A stretch of DNA of 19,560 nucleotides from an uncultured Chitinophagaceae bacterium (lineage in GTDB: Bacteria > Bacteroidota > Bacteroidia > Chitinophagales > Chitinophagaceae), in contig CAMPGT010000040.1 of the NCBI GenBank assembly GCA_946885665.1, forward strand, positions 1 to 19,560. Reading direction: 5' to 3'. Position 1 is the stretch's first letter, and each line of letters opens with the position of its first letter. Below the pieces are notes generated by a model, which saw only the letters and a program-made list of their open reading frames with translations, made no database searches and was not told where the DNA came from. Position numbers and translations under genes: made by a program. Positions 8,285 through 15,690 of the stretch are shown here, piece after piece.

Positions 8285-8313
8285 CCGTTATTCATTTATT
8301 TTTTTACTCTTTT

Positions 8314-9777
8314 CTACGGATGTTTTATGAACATCTTTGAAATTATTGTGTCAACAGTCGATTGGGTCACATCAAGCATCGGCTTGGGATAAACGCCCAC
8401 AAACAAGATCACCGCAACCAGCATCACCAGCACAAACTTTTCATTGAACCGTATGTCTCTTCCTTTTTCTGTGATGACGCTTGTGGGGCCGAACAGCACC
8501 TTCTGCAACATATTAAATGTGTAAACAGCCGAAAGAATTATGGTTACAGCCGCCGCCACGGTAAATACTTCGTTGTATTGCGAAACTTCCGAGTTGTACA
8601 CGCCCGAGAACATGAGGAACTCACCCACAAAGGCATTGGTAAGTGGCAGCGCCACATTTGCCAGCGAAACGATAACCAGGAGTATGGCGAGGGCCGGCGC
8701 CTTTTGCGCAATGCCGCCAAGCTCCGACATCTTGCGTGTGCCGAACTGCGATTCAATGAGCTCCACAACAACCCACAATGCGATAATGTTGATCCCGTGA
8801 TTGAACATCTGTATCATTACGCCCTGCATGCCCATCGTTTCAGAAGAAAATACGGCAAGGCACATGAGGCCCACGTGAGCAATGGATGAATAGGCGACGA
8901 GCCTTTTCAGGTCGTCCTGCTTCATGGCAATGACAGAGGCGTAGATCATCCCGACTATCGCCAGCGTGGAAACGGTATCGCCCCAGGCCCATGCGCCGGC
9001 GGGAATGATTGGTATGAGCCAGCGTATCAATCCGAACACGCCCATCTTTACCATTACACCGCTCAGTACCATGGTTACTGCAGTATTTGATTGTTCATAC
9101 GTGTCGGGCTGCCAGGTGTGGAAGGGAAATAGTGGCATCTTCACCATGAATGCCGCAAACATCACCCAGAAGAGCCACATCTGATCCTGGGTAGCGAGCT
9201 TGATATTGTAAAACGATTCGAGCGCGAATGAATGATCCGGCGTTTTGAAATACAGGTAGATGATCGCCAGCAGCATGAACAGGGAACCAATAAACGTGTA
9301 GATAAAGAATTTAAACGTCACCTGTATTCTTCTTTCACCGCCCCATTGCGAGCATAAAAAATAAGCAGGTATCAGCGCAAGTTCCCAGAAGAAGTAAAAC
9401 AGCAGTGCATCATAAGCAACAAACACCCCGATCAGCCCGGCCTGCATCAACAGCATCAGTCCAAAAAATCTTCCCGGATTCGAATACTTCCTCTGCCACG
9501 TCGCAATAAATATTACCGGGTAGGCAATAGCCGTGAGCAGGCACAGCACTTTGGCCATTCCGTCAACGCCCACGGAAAAACTGCTGCCGAGCAGCGGGAT
9601 CCAGTCTCTTTCGTAAAAAAAGTTATTCGCATCGTGAAGCGAAAACAGCAGCAGGGTGATGACGAGTGAAGCTAACGATGATACGAGCGCCCACAGCTTT
9701 GTGATCCCTTCTTTTTTAAAGAACAGCGAGACCGCACCGGTGAGTAAGGGAACCAATATCAGTAAAACAGGTATCAT
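8314..9777 (-). CDS. nuoM: NADH-quinone oxidoreductase subunit M
   Basis: NuoM is the middle antiporter-like proton-pumping subunit of complex I. From the ATG at 9777 the protein has 487 residues, a normal length, with many hydrophobic helices. An in-frame TTG directly before this ATG is not needed. Conserved pump charges are present: E132 in FFWELALIPAYFL (E144 in E. coli) and K213 in FMVKMPLFPFHTWQPDTY (K234). The motif AYSSIAHVGLM matches the family. It starts 3 bp after the nuoL stop codon, so the two are probably translationally coupled, and it precedes nuoN by 29 bp. Nothing unusual is seen in the protein. Confidence 0.97.
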   Translation of the reverse strand: MIPVLLILVPLLTGAVSLFFKKEGITKLWALVSSLASLVITLLLFSLHDANNFFYERDWIPLLGSSFSVGVDGMAKVLCLLTAIAYPVIFIATWQRKYSNPGRFFGLMLLMQAGLIGVFVAYDALLFYFFWELALIPAYFLCSQWGGERRIQVTFKFFIYTFIGSLFMLLAIIYLYFKTPDHSFALESFYNIKLATQDQMWLFWVMFAAFMVKMPLFPFHTWQPDTYEQSNTAVTMVLSGVMVKMGVFGLIRWLIPIIPAGAWAWGDTVSTLAIVGMIYASVIAMKQDDLKRLVAYSSIAHVGLMCLAVFSSETMGMQGVMIQMFNHGINIIALWVVVELIESQFGTRKMSELGGIAQKAPALAILLVIVSLANVALPLTNAFVGEFLMFSGVYNSEVSQYNEVFTVAAAVTIILSAVYTFNMLQKVLFGPTSVITEKGRDIRFNEKFVLVMLVAVILFVGVYPKPMLDVTQSTVDTIISKMFIKHP

Positions 9778-9780
9778 CAA

Positions 9781-11679
9781 TTATTTTTTAATAAAGAATT
9801 GCAGAACAAAAAATACCAGCATGCCCAACACCATCAGCAGCACATAGCTTCCCACCTGCCCGCTTTGCATCCATCGCAGTTGGCGGCTGCCGTATTGCAC
9901 CAACTTCCCGAAACCATTTACTATCCTGTCGATGAGGTTCTTTTCAATCTGGTTATTCAGGAATTTTCCGAATGCGTACAAAGGACGCGTAACAATGCGG
10001 TCGTACAGCTCGTCGACGTACCATTTATTTTCCAGCACGCGGCCCATTCCGTGAAACTCCTGCAATTCCGGCTTCCTGCTGAACCGCGCCGTTGCAACGA
10101 TCGCGGCAATGGTTGCTCCTGCAACGGAAACCGCCATCAATATCCATTCGGTTGAATGATCAACGGCGTGTGCCGCTTTCAACTCTTCCGACTTTGCAAA
10201 CACGGGCTGCAGGAAATGTTCGAGCCAGTGTGCATCGGGAACGAACAATTCAGGAATGCCTATCCATCCGCCCGCAATGGAAAGTATGGCGAGGATGACG
10301 AGCGGAATAGTTATAGCCGCCGGACTTTCCTGCAAATGATGTTGCTGTTCGTTGGTGCCACGGAAGCGCCCCAGGAAGGTGGTGCCATATAAACGGAACA
10401 TGTACCAGGCCGTCATGAATGCACCTGCAACGCCCACTGCCCAATAGATCTTGTTGACGCCCCACGCCGCTGCAAGAATTTCATCTTTCGAGAAAAACCC
10501 TGCAAAGGGTGGGATGCCCGCGATGGCGATGCAGCCGACCAGGAAAGTAAGATGAGTGACCGGTAATTTCTTTCTCAGGCCACCCATGTTCCTGATGTCC
10601 TGTTCGTGATGCATGGCGTGGATCACGGATCCAGCCGCCAGGAAGAGCAGTGCCTTGAAGAAAGCGTGCGTCATGACATGAAACACCGCACCGGTGTAAG
10701 CGCCTACGCCCAGGCCGACAAACATGTAGCCAAGCTGGCTGACGGTGGAATAGGCGAGCACTTTTTTAATATCGTTCTGCTTTATGGCAATAGTGGCCGC
10801 GAGGATGGCCGTTACCAGCCCGGTAATCGCAACAACCGTTTGCGACACGGGCGCCAGTGTGTACAGCACATTGCTGCGCGCGATCATATAAATGCCGGCC
10901 GTCACCATGGTCGCCGCGTGTATCAGTGCCGAAACCGGCGTGGGACCGGCCATTGCATCGGGCAGCCAGGTGTAGAGCGGTATCTGTGCAGATTTGCCGG
11001 TGGCCCCGATAAAAAGGAGTAGCGTGATTCCGGTGAGCGCCACGGCGCCCGAATGCATTTCTGCCCCTTTCGAAAACACTTCTGAGAAGCTTACCGATCC
11101 GAACACCTGTATCATCCAGAAAAGCGCGATAAGAAACCCGACGTCGCCGATGCGGTTCATGATGAAGGCCTTTTTGGCCGCGTTGTTATAATCATCATTT
11201 TTGAACCAATAGCCGATCAGCAGGTATGAGCAAAGCCCTACCCCTTCCCAGCCGATGAACATGATGATGAAGTTGCCGCCCATCACCAGCAGCAGCATCG
11301 AAAAGACGAAAAGGTTGAGATAGGAGAAATACCTGGCGAAGTGATCTTTTCTTTCTTCATGCATGTATGCCGTTGAGTACACGTGGATCAGGAATCCGAC
11401 GCCGGTAATGATCAGCAGAAAGATCGAGGAAAGCTGGTCTATCTGAAACTCAAACGGAATAGCGAGTTTGCCCGCGCTGATGAAATCAAATAAAACGGTA
11501 TGAATAACCTGACCGCTCCTTACGTCGTTGAAGAGCACTACGGAAACGATGAACGAAGCGAGTATGGCAGCACTTCCAATAACACCGGAAACGCCTTTCG
11601 GCAGGTGGTTCCTAAGCAGCCCGTTTATGATAAAACCGGCTAGCGGGAACAAGGGAACCAGGTAAACTAATTGATTCAT
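9781..11679 (-). CDS. nuoL: NADH-quinone oxidoreductase subunit L
   Basis: NuoL is the distal antiporter-like pump of complex I and carries the long lateral helix along the membrane arm. The 632-residue product has the expected core motifs: GWEGVGLCSYLLIGYW with E145 (E144 in E. coli) and GATGKSAQIPLYTWLPDAMAG with K229 (K229 in E. coli). The C-terminal third (about 500-632) holds a charged amphipathic region and a last hydrophobic helix (about 607-630), consistent with the lateral helix and its anchor. It is 22 bp after nuoK and 3 bp before nuoM. Length and motifs are normal. Confidence 0.97.
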   Translation of the reverse strand: MNQLVYLVPLFPLAGFIINGLLRNHLPKGVSGVIGSAAILASFIVSVVLFNDVRSGQVIHTVLFDFISAGKLAIPFEFQIDQLSSIFLLIITGVGFLIHVYSTAYMHEERKDHFARYFSYLNLFVFSMLLLVMGGNFIIMFIGWEGVGLCSYLLIGYWFKNDDYNNAAKKAFIMNRIGDVGFLIALFWMIQVFGSVSFSEVFSKGAEMHSGAVALTGITLLLFIGATGKSAQIPLYTWLPDAMAGPTPVSALIHAATMVTAGIYMIARSNVLYTLAPVSQTVVAITGLVTAILAATIAIKQNDIKKVLAYSTVSQLGYMFVGLGVGAYTGAVFHVMTHAFFKALLFLAAGSVIHAMHHEQDIRNMGGLRKKLPVTHLTFLVGCIAIAGIPPFAGFFSKDEILAAAWGVNKIYWAVGVAGAFMTAWYMFRLYGTTFLGRFRGTNEQQHHLQESPAAITIPLVILAILSIAGGWIGIPELFVPDAHWLEHFLQPVFAKSEELKAAHAVDHSTEWILMAVSVAGATIAAIVATARFSRKPELQEFHGMGRVLENKWYVDELYDRIVTRPLYAFGKFLNNQIEKNLIDRIVNGFGKLVQYGSRQLRWMQSGQVGSYVLLMVLGMLVFFVLQFFIKK

Positions 11680-11701
11680 CCGTACAAGATCTCTTTATTA
11701 A

Positions 11702-12031
11702 TTAATGTTTCAGCCTGTTCAGGAAGTTAATGTCCACCGAATGTACATTCCTGAACATCATAACGATGATTGCCAGTCCCACACTCACTTCCGCTGCCGC
11801 CACCACCATGATGAAAAAAACGAAAAGCTGCCCGTCAATTCCCGCCTGCGCGTTAGTGGCTGCCGCTTTCAGGTGATGCATTTTCGAAAATGCAACGAGC
11901 AACAGGTTCACCGCGTTCAGCATCAGCTCGATGCACATGAATACGATGATCGCGTTGCGGCGGATGAGCACACCGGCAATGCCGATGCAGAAAAGGGCTA
12001 TTGACAAAAATATGTACCGTTCTATAGGCAT
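11702..12031 (-). CDS. nuoK: NADH-quinone oxidoreductase subunit K
   Basis: NuoK is a small, three-helix membrane subunit homologous to MrpC, in the proton path of complex I. The 109-residue product has helices at about 5-23, 27-48 and 69-92. The two membrane glutamates needed for coupling are present: E35 in [14 protein letters not shown] (E36 in E. coli) and E81 in [14 protein letters not shown] (E72). The difference of about 10 residues in the second position comes from a longer loop between helices 2 and 3 (about residues 50-67). It follows nuoJ by 14 bp and precedes nuoL by 22 bp. Confidence 0.96.
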   Translation of the reverse strand: MPIERYIFLSIALFCIGIAGVLIRRNAIIVFMCIELMLNAVNLLLVAFSKMHHLKAAATNAQAGIDGQLFVFFIMVVAAAEVSVGLAIIVMMFRNVHSVDINFLNRLKH

Positions 12032-12045
12032 GTTACGACGTATAA

Positions 12046-12543
12046 TTATTTTTTACCGATCACGATTGCTCCCACCATTGCACTAAGAAACAGAATGCTG
12101 CTGATCTCGAACGGCACAACGTAGTCGGTGAACAATGCTTTACCAAGATTGTTGATGAGGCCGATATCGCCCTTACCCAGTTGCGTATCCATTCCCTTCA
12201 CTTCGGCATTTTTCAATGCCGCCACCAACACGAGCAGGAGGCAGCCTCCCGCCACAATACCTGCCAGGCGCAACCATTTATTTTTTTGGGGCTCCGAATC
12301 GGCGTTCAGGTTCATCAGCATGATGACGAAAAGGAAAAGCACCATGATGGCGCCCGCATATACAATGAGATTTACAATGCCCAGGAATTGCGCATTCATC
12401 AGAATATAGTGACCCGATATGGCAAAAAAAGTGACGATGAGCCACATCACACTATGCACCGGATTTTTGCTCAGCACCACCATCACAGCGCTGCCAAGCG
12501 TCACCGCGCTCAGGGAGTAAAATACAATTTCAGAAATACTCAT
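12046..12543 (-). CDS. nuoJ: NADH-quinone oxidoreductase subunit J
   Basis: NuoJ is a five-helix membrane subunit of complex I near the quinone channel. The frame is open further upstream, but the ATG at 12543 gives the canonical start [20 protein letters not shown] and lies 4 bp after the nuoI stop, so it is chosen (165 residues). The conserved third helix [19 protein letters not shown] (about 60-78), site of the pi-bulge and of the Tyr equivalent to E. coli Y59, is intact. The loop between helices 4 and 5 (about 112-140) is hydrophilic, as expected. The close spacing to nuoI suggests coupled translation. Confidence 0.95.
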   Translation of the reverse strand: MSISEIVFYSLSAVTLGSAVMVVLSKNPVHSVMWLIVTFFAISGHYILMNAQFLGIVNLIVYAGAIMVLFLFVIMLMNLNADSEPQKNKWLRLAGIVAGGCLLLVLVAALKNAEVKGMDTQLGKGDIGLINNLGKALFTDYVVPFEISSILFLSAMVGAIVIGKK

Positions 12544-12547
12544 AAGA

Positions 12548-13120
12548 TCAGATAGTTGATTCTTTTTCTTGCCCCGGCCGATTCTTTGCACGATTGCCCA
12601 GTGCCTTTTTATAAGCTTCGGGATCTGTTTTCGGGTTAGGTATCAGCAGGTCTTCCTTTCCATATATAAATCCCTTTCTCTGGTAATTTGAAGGTGCAAA
12701 AGTTTCACTGAGATAAACGGCATCTTTTGGACACGCCTCTTCGCACAATCCGCAGAAAATGCAGCGCAACATATTGATCTCATACTTTGCAGCATATTTT
12801 TCTTCACGGTACAGATGTTCTTCTCCGGGCTGGCGCTCGGCGGCCTCCATCGTTATCGCTTCTGCCGGGCAGGCCACTGCACACAGTCCGCAGGCGGTAC
12901 AGTTTTCACGGCCCTCTTCATCCCTGTTCAATACCTGTAATCCGCGGAATACAGGACTGAATTCTCTCTTCTGCTCAGGATAGCTTATCGTTGCCTTCCT
13001 CTTAAAAATATGCTTTAGCGTGATGAGCATACCCTTCGCGATGTTCCACACATAAAGCCTTTCGAGGAAAGACATCGGCTTCCTTTCAACTGGCTTCGCC
13101 CTATTTGTTAATGAATGCAT
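12548..13120 (-). CDS. nuoI: NADH-quinone oxidoreductase subunit I
   Basis: NuoI carries the two 4Fe-4S clusters (N6a, N6b) that pass electrons towards the quinone site. Both ferredoxin motifs are complete: C74, C77, C80 with C84 (NCTACGLCAVACP) and C120, C123, C126 with C130 (RCIFCGLCEEACP). The product has 190 residues. The ATG at 13120 is preferred; an internal ATG at codon 16 would still leave both motifs, so the start is less certain than the function. The C-terminal tail after about 165 is charged and low in conservation. It is 13 bp after nuoH and 4 bp before nuoJ. Confidence 0.96.
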   Translation of the reverse strand: MHSLTNRAKPVERKPMSFLERLYVWNIAKGMLITLKHIFKRKATISYPEQKREFSPVFRGLQVLNRDEEGRENCTACGLCAVACPAEAITMEAAERQPGEEHLYREEKYAAKYEINMLRCIFCGLCEEACPKDAVYLSETFAPSNYQRKGFIYGKEDLLIPNPKTDPEAYKKALGNRAKNRPGQEKESTI

Positions 13121-13133
13121 CTTTCAAAATTAG

Positions 13134-14216
13134 TTAAAATCTCCAACCATTACTTTTCAACAACACTACTAACGCGGTGATTATCATATTGATCAACGCC
13201 AGCGGAATCAGCTTTTTCCACCCCAGGTTCATCAGTTGGTCATATCGGAACCGTGGTATCGTCCACCTCACCCACATGAAAACAAAAATAAACACGGCCA
13301 CTTTTGCGAACATCGTCAGTGCCTGCAGCAAAACGGTCCAGTTATTACCGATATCGTTCGCCAGTTGGGCATCGTTCACGAACGGAATGTCATATCCTCC
13401 CCAAAACAGCGTTACCATCACGGCACTGCTGATGAACATATTGATATATTCGGCAAAAAGATAAAAGCCGAGCTTCATCGACGAATATTCCTGGTGGTAG
13501 CCAAAGTTCAGTTCGTTTTCCGCCTCCGGCAAATCGAACGGTGTTCGGTTACATTCGGCGAAGGCGCAAATCAGGAATATGAAGAAGCCGAGCGGCTGGT
13601 ACAGCACGTAATACCAGGTGTCAAGCTGCCCGCCAACGATGACGCTCATTTTGAGGGAGCCGGTGAGCATAAGCAACGCAATGAGTGAAAGGCCCATCGG
13701 CAACTCGTATGAAATCACCTGCGATGCCCCCCTGAGTGCGGCTATCAGCGAAAACTTGTTGTTCGACGCCCATCCGCCGATCATGATTCCGTACACGCCC
13801 ATACTCACCACTCCGAAGATGTATAGGATACCAATATTGATGTCGGCAATTTGCAGGTTCACCCACCTGTCCTGGCCGAACAGGGTGAAATGCAGTTTGT
13901 CGCCCCAGGGAATGACAGCCGAGGTCATCATTGCGGTGAGCATTGCGAGGCAAGGGCCGAGGATGAAAAGAAATCTATTCGAGGAGCGCGGGATGATCTC
14001 TTCCTTCATGAAAAGTTTAAGGCCGTCTGCGAGCGGTTGAAAGATACCGAACGGACCAGCGCGGTTCGGGCCGCGCCTGTCCTGCATTACCGCCGCCACT
14101 TTTCTTTCTGCATACGTTTCATACATGGCAATAACCAGCGACACCGACACTATGCCCACTATCAGCACCAGTTTTTCAAGTATAAATGCCCAATCTATTG
14201 CAAGTATGCCGCTCAT
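13134..14216 (-). CDS. nuoH: NADH-quinone oxidoreductase subunit H
   Basis: NuoH is the membrane subunit that joins the two arms of complex I and lines the quinone chamber. The 360-residue product has eight or so membrane helices. Diagnostic stretches are seen: ERKVAAVMQDRRGPNRAGPFG (about 37-57), GLKLFMKEEIIP (65-76), the conserved acidic loop ECNRTPFDLPEAENELNFGY, and the C-terminal PRFRYDQLMNLGWKKLIPLAL. These carry the acidic residues of the E-channel. It follows nuoG by 14 bp and precedes nuoI by 13 bp. Length is near the family norm and nothing odd is seen. Confidence 0.97.
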   Translation of the reverse strand: MSGILAIDWAFILEKLVLIVGIVSVSLVIAMYETYAERKVAAVMQDRRGPNRAGPFGIFQPLADGLKLFMKEEIIPRSSNRFLFILGPCLAMLTAMMTSAVIPWGDKLHFTLFGQDRWVNLQIADINIGILYIFGVVSMGVYGIMIGGWASNNKFSLIAALRGASQVISYELPMGLSLIALLMLTGSLKMSVIVGGQLDTWYYVLYQPLGFFIFLICAFAECNRTPFDLPEAENELNFGYHQEYSSMKLGFYLFAEYINMFISSAVMVTLFWGGYDIPFVNDAQLANDIGNNWTVLLQALTMFAKVAVFIFVFMWVRWTIPRFRYDQLMNLGWKKLIPLALINMIITALVVLLKSNGWRF

Positions 14217-14230
14217 TAAGTCGTCAATTT

Positions 14231-15313
14231 TTATTTTTCAAATACTTTACCCGTTGCCGGTCCTTTTAATTCGGACAGATCAATGTCGGGCTGGTTCACT
14301 TCGCTTACTGTGTGAATATCCATCAGCAGCCTCGGCTTGTGTCCGTCCATCACTTCGGGCAGCGTTTCCTGTGGTTTAACCGTTCCTACGTAATGGCCCT
14401 GCGAAATAACGGAATGGCGATTGATTTTTGTAGGGCCTTCTATCACCCAATCCGCAGTTTTTTTCTTCTCAAAACGGCATTCATTACAGATCCAATCGTG
14501 TACTTCTCCCCACTGGTCCTTTCGTGCCGTTACCCTGTACACTTCGTCGCCGCGGTTCCACAGTGTAACCTTGCCGGAACATTTCGGGCAGTCGCGGTGC
14601 GCATCCATCGGCTTGAGGAACCAAACCCTGTTTTTGAAGCGGAAGGTGCGGTCGGTGAGTGCGCCCACCGGGCAAACGTCGATCACGTTTCCTATAAAAT
14701 CATTGTCGAGTGCATTCTTGATATAAGTGGCGATTTGTGAATGGTCGCCGCGGTCGAGAACGCCGTGTTCGCGTTTTTCGGTTATCTGATCGGCAACGTA
14801 CACGCAGCGGTAGCAGAGTATGCAGCGCGTCATGTGCAGTTGGATAAAGGGGCCGAGATCAACCTTTTCAAAGGTGCGGCGTGGAAATTCGTAACGGGTT
14901 CCTTCTTCTCCGTGCTCGTAGCTCAGATCCTGCAGGTGGCATTCGCCGGCCTGGTCGCAGATGGGGCAATCGAGGGGGTGGTTGATGAGCAGGAACTCGA
15001 CAACGCCGTTTCTTGCGTCGATCACTTTTTCGCTGGTAATGTTTTTCACGACCATTCCGTCCATCACATTCGTTCGGCAGCTCGCCACGAGTTTCGGCAT
15101 TGGCCGTGGGTCGGCGGTGGAACCCTGGGCCACTTCCACGAGGCAGGTGCGGCATTTTCCGCCGCTGCCCTTCAATGGGGTGTAGTAGCACATTGCCGGT
15201 GGTGCAACATCTCCACCGATCTTGCGTGCGGCCTGCAGGATGCTTGTCCCGGGCTCCACCTCAACGGTGATGTTGTCTATGGTTACTTTAAATAGTTTCT
15301 TTTCGTCTGCCAT
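14231..15313 (-). CDS. nuoG: NADH-quinone oxidoreductase subunit G, short form (iron-sulfur domain only)
   Basis: NuoG relays electrons through the peripheral arm. This product has only 360 residues, against roughly 700-900 in proteobacteria: the large molybdopterin-oxidoreductase-like domain is absent. A short form is known in Bacteroidota. Seen: a 2Fe-2S ferredoxin domain with C42, C54, C57, C79; the His-ligated cluster motif HPLDCPICDQAGEC (H112, C116, C119, C125); and a second 4Fe-4S set C164, C167, C170, C214. A further pair of CxxC motifs (C242/C245 and C276/C279) does not follow the CxxCxxxC spacing of cluster N7 and could bind iron-sulfur or zinc. Upstream, a heptad array abuts the ATG with no Shine-Dalgarno sequence. 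It lies between the four-helix-bundle gene and nuoH. Confidence 0.93.
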   Translation of the reverse strand: MADEKKLFKVTIDNITVEVEPGTSILQAARKIGGDVAPPAMCYYTPLKGSGGKCRTCLVEVAQGSTADPRPMPKLVASCRTNVMDGMVVKNITSEKVIDARNGVVEFLLINHPLDCPICDQAGECHLQDLSYEHGEEGTRYEFPRRTFEKVDLGPFIQLHMTRCILCYRCVYVADQITEKREHGVLDRGDHSQIATYIKNALDNDFIGNVIDVCPVGALTDRTFRFKNRVWFLKPMDAHRDCPKCSGKVTLWNRGDEVYRVTARKDQWGEVHDWICNECRFEKKKTADWVIEGPTKINRHSVISQGHYVGTVKPQETLPEVMDGHKPRLLMDIHTVSEVNQPDIDLSELKGPATGKVFEK

Positions 15314-15348
15314 GTTAAAACTTAAAAGTTAAAAGTTAAAAGTTAGAA
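15314..15348 (+). repeat. Five tandem 7-bp units abutting the nuoG start codon
   Basis: GTTAAAA, CTTAAAA, GTTAAAA, GTTAAAA, GTTAGAA follow each other directly from the base next to the nuoG ATG. On the minus-strand transcript they read TTTTAAC-type units, so this array is the whole immediate leader of nuoG. It is the inverted partner of the array at 15649-15690, on the other side of the four-helix-bundle gene. Confidence 0.82.
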
Positions 15349-15374
15349 GCGAACACATATTGGTGTGAATCACT

Positions 15375-15596
15375 TTAACCTTTCACTTTTGCATCGTTGT
15401 TCTTCAGTGTAAGGATGGATTTAGCTAATATTCTCGCTAATTCATCACTTTCTTCCAATAACAATTCTATTGCGCTTCTCAGCAATTGATCAATAACCGG
15501 GTAATAACTTCTTTTGAAATCACTTCTCTTAATAAAAAGAACTATTGCTTTTGAATACTCATACGACCGCTCGATGAGATCATAAGGCCTTTTCAT
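15375..15596 (-). CDS. Four-helix-bundle protein (23S rRNA IVS family), probably internally deleted
   Basis: The 73-residue product starts with the family's MKRPYDLIERSYEYSKAIVL pattern and ends with LLLEESDELARILAKSILTL, which resembles the last helix of four-helix-bundle (TIGR02436/PF05635) proteins. These are usually about 115-125 residues. The middle, between LLRSA (about 39-43) and IELLLEES (44-51), lacks the GANxxEA-type centre, so about 45 residues covering helices 2-3 seem to be missing in frame. The fold is then unlikely to form, and it may be a decayed gene. The family's function is unknown; members occur in rRNA intervening sequences, and Avd of diversity-generating retroelements is a relative. 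The stop lies in a degenerate heptad tract (GTGAAAGGTTAAAGTG), and arrays flank it on both sides between nuoF and nuoG, breaking an otherwise pure nuo order. Confidence 0.7.
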   Translation of the reverse strand: MKRPYDLIERSYEYSKAIVLFIKRSDFKRSYYPVIDQLLRSAIELLLEESDELARILAKSILTLKNNDAKVKG

Positions 15597-15648
15597 TTTT
15601 TTCTAAAAGTCAAAATTTAATGGTTATCAGCAATGATGTAATCATCAC

Positions 15649-15690
15649 CACTTTTAACTTTTAAGTTTTCACTTTTAACTTAAAATCACT
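15649..15690 (-). repeat. Tandem 7-bp units at the nuoF stop codon, inverted partner of the nuoG-side array
   Basis: Plus-strand units are CACTTTT, AACTTTT, AAGTTTT, CACTTTT, AACTTAA, AATCACT, the last two degenerate. On the minus strand these are AAAAGTT/AAAAGTG units, the same family as at 15314-15348 but in the opposite direction. The nuoF TAA stop (15675-15677) lies within the array and a TGA follows in frame two codons later. Confidence 0.78.

Noticed and set aside
14231..15313. nuoG truncated by frameshift
   Set aside because: The stop is followed after 14 bp by an intact nuoH with no leftover molybdopterin-domain sequence, and short NuoG is normal in this phylum.
15375..15596. Avd accessory gene of a diversity-generating retroelement
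   Set aside because: Avd is a related fold, but there is no reverse transcriptase, template repeat or variable target gene in the window.
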